In this document: positions 26,781-35,278 of the stretch, piece by piece
Layout: every line of letters starts with the position of its first letter
Numbering within the stretch: the first letter of the stretch is position 1
Origin: Dehalococcoidia bacterium
GTDB taxonomy: Bacteria; Chloroflexota; Dehalococcoidia; Lucifugimonadales; UBA3495
Direction: 5' to 3'
DNA length: 64,000 nucleotides
Assembly: GCA_021295965.1 (NCBI GenBank)
Contig: JAGWBI010000004.1
Location: 1-64,000, forward strand
Translations under genes and position numbers: made by a program
The notes under the pieces: generated by a model
Databases searched by the model: none
Seen by the model: the letters and a program-made list of their open reading frames with translations, nothing else
What the model was told of the DNA's origin: nothing

Positions 26781-27701
26781 GCTTACTTCGGACAGCGCTT
26801 CTTCCAGTTCCGTCAGCGTGGCGTAGCCCTCAAAACGCTGGTGCACGATGCCTTGGCTGTCCAGGACGAAAACCCAGGACTCGTTGGTCCATCCTGGTAT
26901 CTGGGTGAATCCCCATTCATCGGCGGCAGGCACCAATTGGGCGCGGCTCAAATCGCCCTGGATCTCCTCCGGGTTGTCGTACAGCTCTACGTGGATGTAG
27001 TTGGCTTTCTCGGGATGAGCGGCGCGAAGTTCGGAGACGGTGTCCACTTGGGGTCCGCAAGTTGGACTGGTGCAGAAGGCAGGTGTGGCGAAAACAATCA
27101 CCGTAGGCTCCGGCGACGCGATGGCATCCGCCACCGAAAGTTGGTAAAGATCCTCGTCCGGCTCAAAGTCCGTGGTGAGGTCGAACACGGCGGTGCCGTC
27201 GCCCAGCGTTTTGGTCTGGCTTTTGGGCGTTGTGTCTCCCACCGATGGCACCGGCGACTCCGGAAGGACTTCAATATCAATCGTCGCTTGGCCGGATACC
27301 TCGCCGCCGATGGGTTCCGCCGTCAATTGATATTTGCCCGCGGCGGGGAATTCGACCGGCGCGGCATATGAACCGCGAACGCCGTAAGGCCATGGATTGT
27401 AATCGGCCGTGACCTGAGCGATTGGTTCCACGGTCCCCGCGTGGGCAACGGAGATCTGCACCTGGGGAGCGTCGATCAAAGCCTTTTGAGTGTTCAGCAG
27501 AAAAGCGACGCGCTGATTTCCCACCTCCAACACTTTGGTAGCCAGATGTGACTGGATGGTTTGGTCGGCCGAGTCAACGGTCGGCATCTGGATTACCGGA
27601 ACGGCGGTAGGCGAAGGTACCCCCGCCGAATTGGAACACGCCCCAATGGCGAACACCACGGCAATCGCGAACGCGACGATCAAAATGTTTCGCGGCATCA
27701 T
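26769..27701 (-). CDS. Thioredoxin-fold lipoprotein
   Basis: The 310-residue protein has a signal peptide ending in the lipobox AIGAC, so it is likely anchored outside the membrane. A middle immunoglobulin-like part (about residues 55-150) precedes a thioredoxin-like domain with VIVFATPAFCTSPTCGP, where the cysteines are spaced C-x4-C rather than C-x2-C. IPGWTNESWVFVLDSQG is the cis-Pro and strand region. It follows the DipZ-like gene with stop and start codons touching, so both are surely one operon and may form a redox or metal-insertion relay. The last residues and stop are encoded by the palindromic repeat. Confidence 0.78.
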   Translation of the reverse strand: MMPRNILIVAFAIAVVFAIGACSNSAGVPSPTAVPVIQMPTVDSADQTIQSHLATKVLEVGNQRVAFLLNTQKALIDAPQVQISVAHAGTVEPIAQVTADYNPWPYGVRGSYAAPVEFPAAGKYQLTAEPIGGEVSGQATIDIEVLPESPVPSVGDTTPKSQTKTLGDGTAVFDLTTDFEPDEDLYQLSVADAIASPEPTVIVFATPAFCTSPTCGPQVDTVSELRAAHPEKANYIHVELYDNPEEIQGDLSRAQLVPAADEWGFTQIPGWTNESWVFVLDSQGIVHQRFEGYATLTELEEALSEVSRGE

Positions 27702-29117
27702 CTACGGCCCCTGGGCATATACGCCAAAAGTGAAGGCAAACAAACCGAAATCTTCAGAGTTGGAGCGCATCGTGAGGACCGACTGTGGAAGGTATTGGGG
27801 ATTGTCCACGATACCGTACATCCGGGGTCCATCCACCAGGATGTATGAATAGCCGTCTTCGTCCCACTGGATGTCGGCGCCGGCATTGTCCGGCGTCAGC
27901 ATCGCGCCGTCCACTGTAACAATTACCTGATACGGCTCCCCGGAGTCGGAGGTCAAAACTGCGTTGACGCTTTTGGCTGCGTAGTTGAGGGCGAGATAGT
28001 CCTCAAGGTTCTCCGTGGTTCGGGCGTGGCGTATCCGCTCGGGTTCGACCGACCATTGCCCCTGGAAGTAGAGGACGTGCGACTGGAGGTCTTGGGGGAT
28101 AGTCACGTCGATTATGCCCGTGGCGTTCTCCACGCCGAAGGGGATGGACTCAAAATACTCTTCGTACTGGGCGACGTAAGGATGGCGTCCGGCGCGCGCC
28201 ACTCCCAAGTTGCGTTCCCAGCCGGCGTATAACTCGGGCGTGACTTGGGCGTTGCCCATGACCCACGCCGATTGGAACGCAGCGTCGCGGATCTGGTCCT
28301 CCGGCAGGTCGAGCGGGTCGTCACTGAGGTCGGCGCCGGCTTCCACCAACGCGTTTCGGATCTGCTGCTCGGTTTCGCCGTATTTGCCTTCCCCGAAATG
28401 AGAATAGATCATCTCCCCGCGGCTATTGAAAAGATACTTGGCCGGCCAGTAGCGGTTTTCAAAATTGCGCCAGGTTACCCGGCGGTTATCCTGGGCCACC
28501 GGCCACCCGATTTCGTGGGTGCCAAGGGCTTCTACCACGTTGTCGTAGTCTTTTTCGAACTCAAACTCTGGGGTGTGGATGCCCAGGATCACTAGCCCGT
28601 CGTCCTCGTATCGTGCCCACCAGTCTCGCAAGAATGGCAAAGTGCGGATGCAATTGACGCAGGTGTACGTCCAGAAATCGACAAGGACGACGTTGCCATC
28701 GCCGACCAGATCGGCGATGGAAAGCTCCATGTCTGTGTTTAACCAGGCATCGATCCCGTCCACCTGGGGGATGTGTTCCAAGTTGACGAGCACCCGCGCT
28801 CGATCCGCAATCGCCGCATCGGTAGCGGATTGGGCATCTGCGGATACAGCGGTAGGTTCAGTCGATTCTGTCGTGGCTGGAGTGGATTCCGAGGTCGGCC
28901 CGCTCGTGTTCTGAGCCGGGCCGGCGTCGCTGGGAGTTGGCTCATCGCTGGATTGAGCGTCTGCGGCTGCTGTCGCCGGCGGGGGCATCGTAGGCGCCGA
29001 TTCGTCCGATGGCGCGGTTGGCGCGGCGCTCTGGCCGCATGCGGCGGCTGCAGTCGCCAAAAACAACCCCAGTGCCAGCAAGAACGGCGCGACAGCTCGT
29101 TTGGTAGAAAACATCAT
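27702..29117 (-). CDS. DipZ/TlpA-like thioredoxin lipoprotein
   Basis: The 471-residue product has a signal peptide and lipobox-like AAAACG, then a long Pro/Ser/Thr/Ala/Glu linker (about residues 30-100). The thioredoxin domain follows, with DFWTYTCVNCIRTLPFL; the WTYTCVNC signature is that of the periplasmic C-terminal half of DipZ. VTWRNFENRYWPAKYLF and a C-terminal jelly-roll-like part complete the DipZ layout. The membrane CcdA-like half is missing, so another electron donor is needed. ATG 29117 is preferred over GTG 29129, which is too close to the AAGGAA site. Confidence 0.82.
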   Translation of the reverse strand: MMFSTKRAVAPFLLALGLFLATAAAACGQSAAPTAPSDESAPTMPPPATAAADAQSSDEPTPSDAGPAQNTSGPTSESTPATTESTEPTAVSADAQSATDAAIADRARVLVNLEHIPQVDGIDAWLNTDMELSIADLVGDGNVVLVDFWTYTCVNCIRTLPFLRDWWARYEDDGLVILGIHTPEFEFEKDYDNVVEALGTHEIGWPVAQDNRRVTWRNFENRYWPAKYLFNSRGEMIYSHFGEGKYGETEQQIRNALVEAGADLSDDPLDLPEDQIRDAAFQSAWVMGNAQVTPELYAGWERNLGVARAGRHPYVAQYEEYFESIPFGVENATGIIDVTIPQDLQSHVLYFQGQWSVEPERIRHARTTENLEDYLALNYAAKSVNAVLTSDSGEPYQVIVTVDGAMLTPDNAGADIQWDEDGYSYILVDGPRMYGIVDNPQYLPQSVLTMRSNSEDFGLFAFTFGVYAQGP

Positions 29118-29226
29118 GGCGTTTCTCACTTTCCTTGGACCTGGCGGCAGTATAACCCTGCCGGCCGGAGATCATGGGTTGACAACGAAACGAAAAGGCA
29201 TCCGGCAGGATGACGACGTTATATGC

Positions 29227-29232
29227 TACTAT
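29227..29232 (+). promoter_or_regulatory. Extended -10 of the hypothetical gene at 29297
   Basis: TGC-TACTAT, about 64 bases before the start codon; no clear -35. Confidence 0.35.
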
Positions 29233-29296
29233 ACGCCGAGGTATGTCCGGCGGTTTAAGCGTTCCGGGCGTCAAGTGACTGAAGGAGGAATTTCGA

Positions 29297-29761
29297 ATGG
29301 CTACTATGATTGACGGCGAGTCCTATCTGGGTCGGGTGATGGTGCGCCCGTTGAGCAAGTCGGGCGACGTTACCATGTACCTGTGGCCGCTGCGCTGTCT
29401 CAAAGCCAAGTTTGGAGGCCCCACATTCGGAGTGGACGTGAACGGCGTTGAAATCATCCGCTTCGACCCGCACGGAGCGCGTGGGCACTGGCACAAAGGT
29501 GGTTATGACAAGCTGGGGGCTGGCGGTTCCCACGTCGATTACCCCGAAGGGGTGTCGGAAAGCGCGTCGCAAATGGAGTTTTCCTTGCAGGTTCTGCGCG
29601 AGCAGACTGGAGCTTATCTGGCTGAGGCCGGCTACCCCGAAGCGGCAGCCAATTTGGATTCTGAATTGCTGCAGGCCGCCAGCGACGCTATCGTGGCCCA
29701 TCTGCAAGGCGAAGGCGACTTGATATCTGAAGCGAAGGCGAAAGACCTGATCGCCGCCTAA
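29297..29761 (+). CDS. Hypothetical protein, 154 aa
   Basis: I do not recognise this protein. It has no signal peptide or membrane segment. Notable is a conserved-looking central patch, IIRFDPHGARGHWHKGGYD followed by SHVDYPEGV, rich in His, Asp and Gly and therefore a candidate metal or nucleotide site. The rest is helical (MEFSLQVLREQTGAYLAE). GGAGGA precedes ATG 29297 by six bases, so it is very likely a real gene. It stands alone, divergent from the DipZ-like operon and convergent with argB, with a palindromic repeat after it. Confidence 0.6.
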   Translation: MATMIDGESYLGRVMVRPLSKSGDVTMYLWPLRCLKAKFGGPTFGVDVNGVEIIRFDPHGARGHWHKGGYDKLGAGGSHVDYPEGVSESASQMEFSLQVLREQTGAYLAEAGYPEAAANLDSELLQAASDAIVAHLQGEGDLISEAKAKDLIAA

Positions 29762-29792
29762 CGTCCCAAAAGTCGGCGCATCAAATGGATGC

Positions 29793-29817
29793 AAGGGCGG
29801 GCTTCAAACCCGCCCTT
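29793..29817. repeat. GGGGCGA-type palindrome, copy 2 (GGGCGGG variant)
   Basis: AAGGGCGGGC and its inverted partner ACCCGCCCTT surround TTCAA, between the convergent hypothetical gene and argB. A bidirectional terminator role is plausible. Confidence 0.65.
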
Positions 29818-29840
29818 ACGCATTTCCACCTACCGACAGG

Positions 29841-30644
29841 TCACGCCGTGATGCGGGTGCCGATGGGTTTTCCTGCCACACAATCCATCAACGCGCCGGT
29901 TTCTCGCCCGTCGATGATGTGGGCACTGGGCACTGCGCGATCGGCGAGTGCATCAAGACAGGCCGCAAGTTTCGGCAGCATCCCGCCACGGGCAACGCCG
30001 GAACTGCGCAGCGCCTCCGCTCCCCGGGCGTCCAGGCGCGGAATGACCCTGCCGCCGTTGTCCATCACTCCGGCCACGTCGGTGAGGAAGATGATGCGTT
30101 CGGCCTTCAGGGCGTGGGCCAACGCGCCGGCGGCGGTATCTCCGTTGACGTTGAGGGGTTGTCCGGCGTGGTCACTGGCAACCGTCACGTCCACCGCGAT
30201 GGGGGATACCATGGGAATGAAGCCGGCGGACACGATGGCGTTGACCGGCGCGGGGTCCACGGCGGTGACTTCGCCCACGTAACCCAGGTCCGGATTCGCG
30301 ACCCTGGCTTGCAGAAGGCAGCCGTCCATACCGCTGATGCCGATGGTGGGAGCGCCCAAACGCTGCATCTGAGCGGTGAGTTCCTTATTGACCAGCCCTC
30401 CCAGTACCGCCACCACGATGTCCAGTGATGGCGCGTCAGTGACCCGCAACCCGTTAACGAAGTTGGGCGCAAGGTTCTGCCGCTGCATCCATTCGCTGAT
30501 AACGTTGCCGCCGCCATGCACGATCACAATAGGCTTTCCGGCAGCGTGGAGAGCAACGAGATCCTGCAAAGACGTATCGTTTCCGCCCAGCGTGCTGCCG
30601 CCGATTTTAACTACGATGGGCGGTTCGAGAATGGCTTGGGACAC
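29841..30644 (-). CDS. argB: Acetylglutamate kinase
   Basis: The 267-residue amino-acid kinase phosphorylates N-acetylglutamate in arginine synthesis. VVKIGGSTLGG at the N-terminus and VIVHGGGNVISEWM are the nucleotide and substrate loops; DGCLLQAR and NVNGDTAAGALAHALKAERI follow the family order. GTG 30644 with a GAGAGGAA site is chosen because the longer frame would run through the palindromic repeat upstream. It follows argJ on the same strand, and the two probably form an arginine unit. Confidence 0.9.
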   Translation of the reverse strand: MSQAILEPPIVVKIGGSTLGGNDTSLQDLVALHAAGKPIVIVHGGGNVISEWMQRQNLAPNFVNGLRVTDAPSLDIVVAVLGGLVNKELTAQMQRLGAPTIGISGMDGCLLQARVANPDLGYVGEVTAVDPAPVNAIVSAGFIPMVSPIAVDVTVASDHAGQPLNVNGDTAAGALAHALKAERIIFLTDVAGVMDNGGRVIPRLDARGAEALRSSGVARGGMLPKLAACLDALADRAVPSAHIIDGRETGALMDCVAGKPIGTRITA

Positions 30645-30675
30645 GGCGAGGTTCCTCTCGACGGTTGGCCGGCGT

Positions 30676-30699
30676 AGGGGCGAAATATCACTCGCCCCT
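30676..30699. repeat. GGGGCGA palindrome, copy 3
   Basis: AGGGGCGA and TCGCCCCT form an 8-bp stem with an 8-base loop, located between argJ and argB inside the presumed operon. Confidence 0.6.
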
Positions 30700-30727
30700 G
30701 CCTTGGTCAATCATTATTGGCGCCCGA

Positions 30728-31954
30728 CTACGTGGTGTACGCGCTGTTGATGATGACGTACTGCTCGGTTAGGTCGCACCCGTAAGCGGTGGCTGCGCCG
30801 TCGGAAAGGTTGAGGCTTATCCTAAAATCCACCTGCTCGCTGGACATCAGCGCCACCACAGCATCCCGGTGGAACGGGATGGGAGTTCCTGCCTCCATGA
30901 TGCAGACACCGTTGACGAACAGATCTACCTTCTCTTCGACGGCCTCGGCGCCGCTGCGGCCGAGCGCCATCATCAGGCGTCCCCAGTTGGGATCAGCGCC
31001 GTACACCGCTGATTTGACAAGGTTGCTGCCGGCGATGGTCAAGGCTGCTCTCCGGGCGTCGTTGTCGCTGCGGGCGCCATCCACCTCCACAGTGATCAAC
31101 CGCGTCGCGCCTTCGCCGTCTCGCGCCAGCATACGGGTCAGATTAGAGCAAACTTGATGCAAGGCCCGCCGGAACAAATCGGCATCGGGAGAGCGATCGT
31201 CAATCGTCGGATTGCCAGCCTGGCCGTTGGCGAAGGCCAGGAACGTGTCGTTCGTGCTGCTGTCGCCGTCCACGGTCAGCATATTGTAGGTCTCGTCGGC
31301 CACGGCTTTGACGGTGGTTTGGAGGAAACCCGGATCAACGGCGCCGTCGGTGGCCGCAAAGGACAGCATGGTCGCCATGTTTGGGTGGATCATGCCCGAA
31401 CCCTTGGCAACGCCTCCGATGGTGATGGTCTGACCGGTGGAGGCGGTGAAGGAAACTGCGGTCTCCTTGGGATGGGTATCGGTGGTCATCATGGCGCGGG
31501 CCAGTTCGTTGCCGCCAGCGGCGTTGAGTTCGATCTGGGTAATGCCCGAACGGATCAGTGACATGGGCAGCTCGACGCCAATGACGCCGGTGCTGCACAC
31601 CAGCACGTCCTCGGCGGTCAGGCCCAACTGCTCGGCGGCCAAGCGGGTCATCTCTTCGGCATCCTTATATCCCTGAGGGCCGACGCAGGTGTTGGCAATG
31701 CCGGCGTTTACGATGAGCGCGGAGGCTTGGCCACGGGCCACCCGCTCCCGATCCAGGTCAACCGTCGCAGATCGGATGGCCGATGTAGTGAATACGCCGC
31801 CTATCGAGCAGGGGGCGTCGGACACCAGCATAGCGAGGTCCAGCTTGTCCTCGCCCCGGGTCTTGAGTCCTATGAAAACGCCACCGGCGGAAAAACCCTG
31901 AGGGGAGGTGATGGTGCCGTCGGGGATCGGGATAATATCTTCGCTGCCGGGCAT
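30728..31954 (-). CDS. argJ: Glutamate N-acetyltransferase / amino-acid acetyltransferase (ArgJ)
   Basis: The 408-residue precursor recycles acetyl groups from N-acetylornithine to glutamate and may also use acetyl-CoA. The autocleavage site is the Ala-Thr in PNMATMLSFAATDG, where the Thr becomes the nucleophile of the beta chain. KGSGMIHP before it and DPNWGRLMMALGRSG near the end are family landmarks. ATG 31954 is chosen, with AGGAGA upstream, over a longer frame without a good site. It precedes argB. Confidence 0.93.
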   Translation of the reverse strand: MPGSEDIIPIPDGTITSPQGFSAGGVFIGLKTRGEDKLDLAMLVSDAPCSIGGVFTTSAIRSATVDLDRERVARGQASALIVNAGIANTCVGPQGYKDAEEMTRLAAEQLGLTAEDVLVCSTGVIGVELPMSLIRSGITQIELNAAGGNELARAMMTTDTHPKETAVSFTASTGQTITIGGVAKGSGMIHPNMATMLSFAATDGAVDPGFLQTTVKAVADETYNMLTVDGDSSTNDTFLAFANGQAGNPTIDDRSPDADLFRRALHQVCSNLTRMLARDGEGATRLITVEVDGARSDNDARRAALTIAGSNLVKSAVYGADPNWGRLMMALGRSGAEAVEEKVDLFVNGVCIMEAGTPIPFHRDAVVALMSSEQVDFRISLNLSDGAATAYGCDLTEQYVIINSAYTT

Positions 31955-32077
31955 GGTGTGGGGTCTCCTGGTGAACTTAATTGGCGTAGAAATGCCGCAT
32001 AAATATACCATAGTACGCGGCGAACAGACCGGCAGCATGACGCGAGGTCGCCGGAGGCAGCCAACCTACGCCGAGGT

Positions 32078-32539
32078 TCAATCCTGACGGCGCCGCTCCT
32101 CGAAGTTAGCGGTGATTGTCTGTTCCGCGCGCCGGCTGTGCTGGGCGATGAACTGTTCCAGGCGGCGGATTTCGGCGGCGGCATCTGCGGACGCCGGTTG
32201 ACGACCAAACTGCTGCCTGAGTTGCGCCAGGGCCTTTCGCGCTTCGTCAACCTGCTGGACCGACTCCAAGGCGGCCAGTTCGTCCAACGCCGCTTTTTTG
32301 ACCGTGAGCAGACGTCGGCGGTTGTCCTCAGCGTCCCGTAAGCGTTCTTCGATTTCGCCCATGGCCGACAGCGCCATATCCAGAGGGGCGCGGCCGTATA
32401 TGGTCTGCCTCGGCAATCGACGCAGCTGGGCGCGGAACTGGTTAATGGAGGCGTCGAGTTGCTCTTCTTTATGCCGAATTTCGGCCAGCGACAGGCGCAA
32501 GGACGCCATGGCCTGCTGCAATTGCGAGTTAGTTGACAT
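32078..32539 (-). CDS. Coiled-coil protein, unknown function
   Basis: The 153-residue product is almost wholly helical and charged, with heptad-like runs (SLAEIRHKEEQLDASI, EIEERLRDAEDNRRRLL, ALDELAALESVQQVDEARKALAQLR). It has no membrane segment. A short RQTIYGRAPLDMAL break near residues 43-58 divides two coiled-coil arms. Composition makes homology hard to judge. It lies between argJ and the aminotransferase on the same strand. Confidence 0.6.
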   Translation of the reverse strand: MSTNSQLQQAMASLRLSLAEIRHKEEQLDASINQFRAQLRRLPRQTIYGRAPLDMALSAMGEIEERLRDAEDNRRRLLTVKKAALDELAALESVQQVDEARKALAQLRQQFGRQPASADAAAEIRRLEQFIAQHSRRAEQTITANFEERRRQD

Positions 32540-32556
32540 GGCTCAAGATAAGCGTA

Positions 32557-32578
32557 GGGGCGAATGATCGTTCGCCCC
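32557..32578. repeat. GGGGCGA palindrome, copy 4
   Basis: GGGGCGAA and TTCGCCCC form a perfect 8-bp stem with loop TGATCG, in the gap after the aminotransferase gene on the minus strand. Confidence 0.65.
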
Positions 32579-32600
32579 CAATTTTCCTAATGTTGAAGGT

Positions 32601-33716
32601 CTAACCCTTGAAACCGACCTTTGGCAGCACGCGCTCAAGGGCTTCCAGGACCTCGGTGATGTCTTCCTTGGTAACCCAGCCGAGGTGTCCGATGCGGAAG
32701 CAGTGGCCGGTAAGCTTGCCCTGTCCACCGGCCAGCACCACGCCCTCATCCTCGCGCATCATGGCCATGAACCTGCCGCCGTCGATATCCTCGGGCATCT
32801 TTATCCCGGTGACGGTATTGGAAGCACGGGTTTCGTCGTTGGCGAGCAGTTGAAGACCCAAAGCCTTGACGCCGGCGCGGGTGTATTCGGCGACGTCGGC
32901 GTGACGCTCGTACACCGTTTCAAGCCCCTCGTTCAGAATCCGGTCCAATCCGAGCCGCAGGCCGTAAAGCAGGGCCACGTTTGGAGTCCAGGGAGTCTGA
33001 CCGCGCTCCAAAGAACGCTCGGCAGCCATCAGGTCGAAATAGAACCGGGGCATTTTGGCGTCCTGGTAGGCTTCCCAGCCACGGGCGCTGATACTGATGA
33101 AGGCCAGGCCCGGCGGGATCATAAAGCCCTTCTGTGATCCGGTTGCCACCAGGTCGCAGTTCCAGCCATCAACCGGCAGCGGAATGCAGCCCAGGCTGCT
33201 CACCGCATCCACCAGGAGCAACTTGTCGAATTCGCCCTTTACCACCCGCGCGATGGACTCCAAGTCGTGGGTGACGCCGGTGGAGGTCTCGTTGTGTGTC
33301 ACCAAGACGGCTTTGATTTCAGGGTTTTTTTGCAGCTCGGACCGGATAGCGTCCGGATCGATGGCATCGCCCCATTCAAAATCCATGCGGGTTACGTCCG
33401 CGCCGTAACCTTGGGCGATCTGTACAAAGCGGTCGCCGAAGGAGCCAGCGGTGGCGGCGATAACCTTGTCGCCGGGAGACAGGGTGTTGACTACCGCTGC
33501 TTCCAGGGCGCCGGTGCCGCTGGACGTGAGGATATAGAGATCATCGGTGGTCATGAAGACCTGTTTCAACCCGGCGGTGGTGGCCTCGATCAGTTCTTTG
33601 AACTCCGGTCCCCGGTGGTTGATCATGGGCAGCGACATTTCCTCGACGATGTCGTCGGGGATAGGCGTTGGGCCGGGGGTACGCAGGTTCTGGGGTTCAA
33701 TTTTGGTCAAGGTCAT
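32601..33716 (-). CDS. Alanine/serine-glyoxylate aminotransferase family protein
   Basis: The 371-residue class V PLP aminotransferase matches the serine- or alanine-glyoxylate and aspartate aminotransferase group (SgaA/PucG type). The N-terminal RTPGPTPIPDDI with MINHRGPEF is typical, and the PLP lysine lies in VATGSQKGFMIPPGLAF. VLVTHNETSTGV carries the cofactor region. AGGAGC before ATG 33716 fixes the start. Together with the DUF1015 gene upstream it may belong to serine/glyoxylate metabolism. Exact amino donor not resolved. Confidence 0.88.
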   Translation of the reverse strand: MTLTKIEPQNLRTPGPTPIPDDIVEEMSLPMINHRGPEFKELIEATTAGLKQVFMTTDDLYILTSSGTGALEAAVVNTLSPGDKVIAATAGSFGDRFVQIAQGYGADVTRMDFEWGDAIDPDAIRSELQKNPEIKAVLVTHNETSTGVTHDLESIARVVKGEFDKLLLVDAVSSLGCIPLPVDGWNCDLVATGSQKGFMIPPGLAFISISARGWEAYQDAKMPRFYFDLMAAERSLERGQTPWTPNVALLYGLRLGLDRILNEGLETVYERHADVAEYTRAGVKALGLQLLANDETRASNTVTGIKMPEDIDGGRFMAMMREDEGVVLAGGQGKLTGHCFRIGHLGWVTKEDITEVLEALERVLPKVGFKG

Positions 33717-33909
33717 CAGGGAAGCTCCTAGAGGAATACTAATTTTGGGTGGCGGATGTTGACACAACGCTCGATATTATACCAGTGAACTACGAAATCT
33801 GTCGGAAGTCAGCGAAATCCGGCGTGGACCTTCGTTTGAACACCCCGTACGGACCGTTGAGAAAGCCGGTGTTCGCGAGACGAATGCGAGCCACAAATAT
33901 CCTGCCCGG

Positions 33910-35193
33910 CTAAAGGTCGCCCGCCAGTTGGTTGATCACCAACCCGGTGGGTAATTTGGGATAAAAGAACGTCGATTTGGGCGGGAGACGGTTGCCGGCG
34001 CTGACGATTTGCCGGAAGGGTTCCAGTGGGAATGGCTTGAGGAAAATAGCCGCCTGCTTTTCGCCGGCGGCGACGCCCTGCGCGATGGCGTCGTGGTCGG
34101 GGCTGTAGTCGACGTGCCGGACCAAGGCTTCGCCCAAAACCGGCGACAGTACGCGCTCCTGCAACAGCCAAGCCTCCGAAACGGCCAATGAACCCCAAGA
34201 ACCCCAATCTACCCCCGAGCGCAACGTGTGGATGGTGGGAGGGGCGTCCGCCCAAAAAACGGCGAAACAGTGGCCGCCGGCGCCGATTCTGGTGACCTCT
34301 CCCACTGCGGCCGCCGGGGTGATGTCAGGGTTCATGGGTCGGGTATCAAATGTGTCCTCCATCTTGAGACGGACTGCGGACAATTGTTCCGGGGATAGCC
34401 CCTGGAGCACCCGGTGATAAGGCAGCAGCAGGAGTCCAGGATCGTCAAACTCGATGAGGGTCATCATGACGTAGTTGGCAGCGGCCTGCAGGTCTGACTG
34501 AGCGCCGGCGGATTGACTGCGTCGGTAGCGCAGCGCGGCTTCGTAGCGGTGGTGCCCGTCGGCCAGGAACACGGGTCGGTTGGCAAAGGCATCGTTGATT
34601 TCGGCCTGGACAGCGGGGTCAACGATGCGCCACAGCCGGGCGTGGCCGCCGGCTGGAGTTTCGGCGGCAGCGTCCGGAGGATTGGAACTGATGCCATCAA
34701 AAATGTTTCGCAAGGCGCCTTCCGAATCACGATACAGCGACATTATCGGGCTGAATTGAGCCTGGCAGGCATCGAGCAACGCCACCCGGTCCAAGACAGC
34801 CGGTTCCCTGGTGAACTCGTGGGGGAAAACGGCCCTAGCGTCGTAATCCTCAACCAACACGTCGGCAAACAAACCCAGGTGTTGGTAATGCCGTCCTCCG
34901 AAATCATAGGTGTGGCTCATCAGGTAGAAGGAGGGATTTTCGTCCCTGGTGAGAATGCCATCGACGAGCCAACCGCTGAATAATGCTGCCGCCTGTCGGT
35001 AACCGGTTTGGGGGTCAACCGGGTCGGGTTGCTCGCCACCTTCGAGGTGCACCGCGTTGTACGGACTGCGCTGCTGCAGGTCCGCCTTGAGATCGGGCCC
35101 GATCATGTCGTACGGCGGGCAGATTACCGAGGACAGGCTGCCCACGGAATTGGGGTCGAAACGGCAGCCGCGGAAGGGTTTGATGGTGGCCAT
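33910..35193 (-). CDS. DUF1015 family protein
   Basis: The 427-residue cytoplasmic protein matches DUF1015, common in Firmicutes, Chloroflexota and archaea. Family motifs are CPPYDMI near the N-terminus, ARAVFPHEFTR, and FLADGHHRYEAALRYR, a conserved His-rich stretch that suggests an enzyme site. The biochemical role is unknown. In many genomes it lies near serine-metabolism genes, as here next to the aminotransferase. Between the two, 33768-33909 holds no gene. Confidence 0.85.
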   Translation of the reverse strand: MATIKPFRGCRFDPNSVGSLSSVICPPYDMIGPDLKADLQQRSPYNAVHLEGGEQPDPVDPQTGYRQAAALFSGWLVDGILTRDENPSFYLMSHTYDFGGRHYQHLGLFADVLVEDYDARAVFPHEFTREPAVLDRVALLDACQAQFSPIMSLYRDSEGALRNIFDGISSNPPDAAAETPAGGHARLWRIVDPAVQAEINDAFANRPVFLADGHHRYEAALRYRRSQSAGAQSDLQAAANYVMMTLIEFDDPGLLLLPYHRVLQGLSPEQLSAVRLKMEDTFDTRPMNPDITPAAAVGEVTRIGAGGHCFAVFWADAPPTIHTLRSGVDWGSWGSLAVSEAWLLQERVLSPVLGEALVRHVDYSPDHDAIAQGVAAGEKQAAIFLKPFPLEPFRQIVSAGNRLPPKSTFFYPKLPTGLVINQLAGDL

Positions 35194-35278
35194 GGGTATC
35201 GGAGCTCCGGGAGGTTGGTTGGTTTCATTATACGGCGACCCGGCGACGAATTACCGCGTCGCCCGATATCATCGCCGC

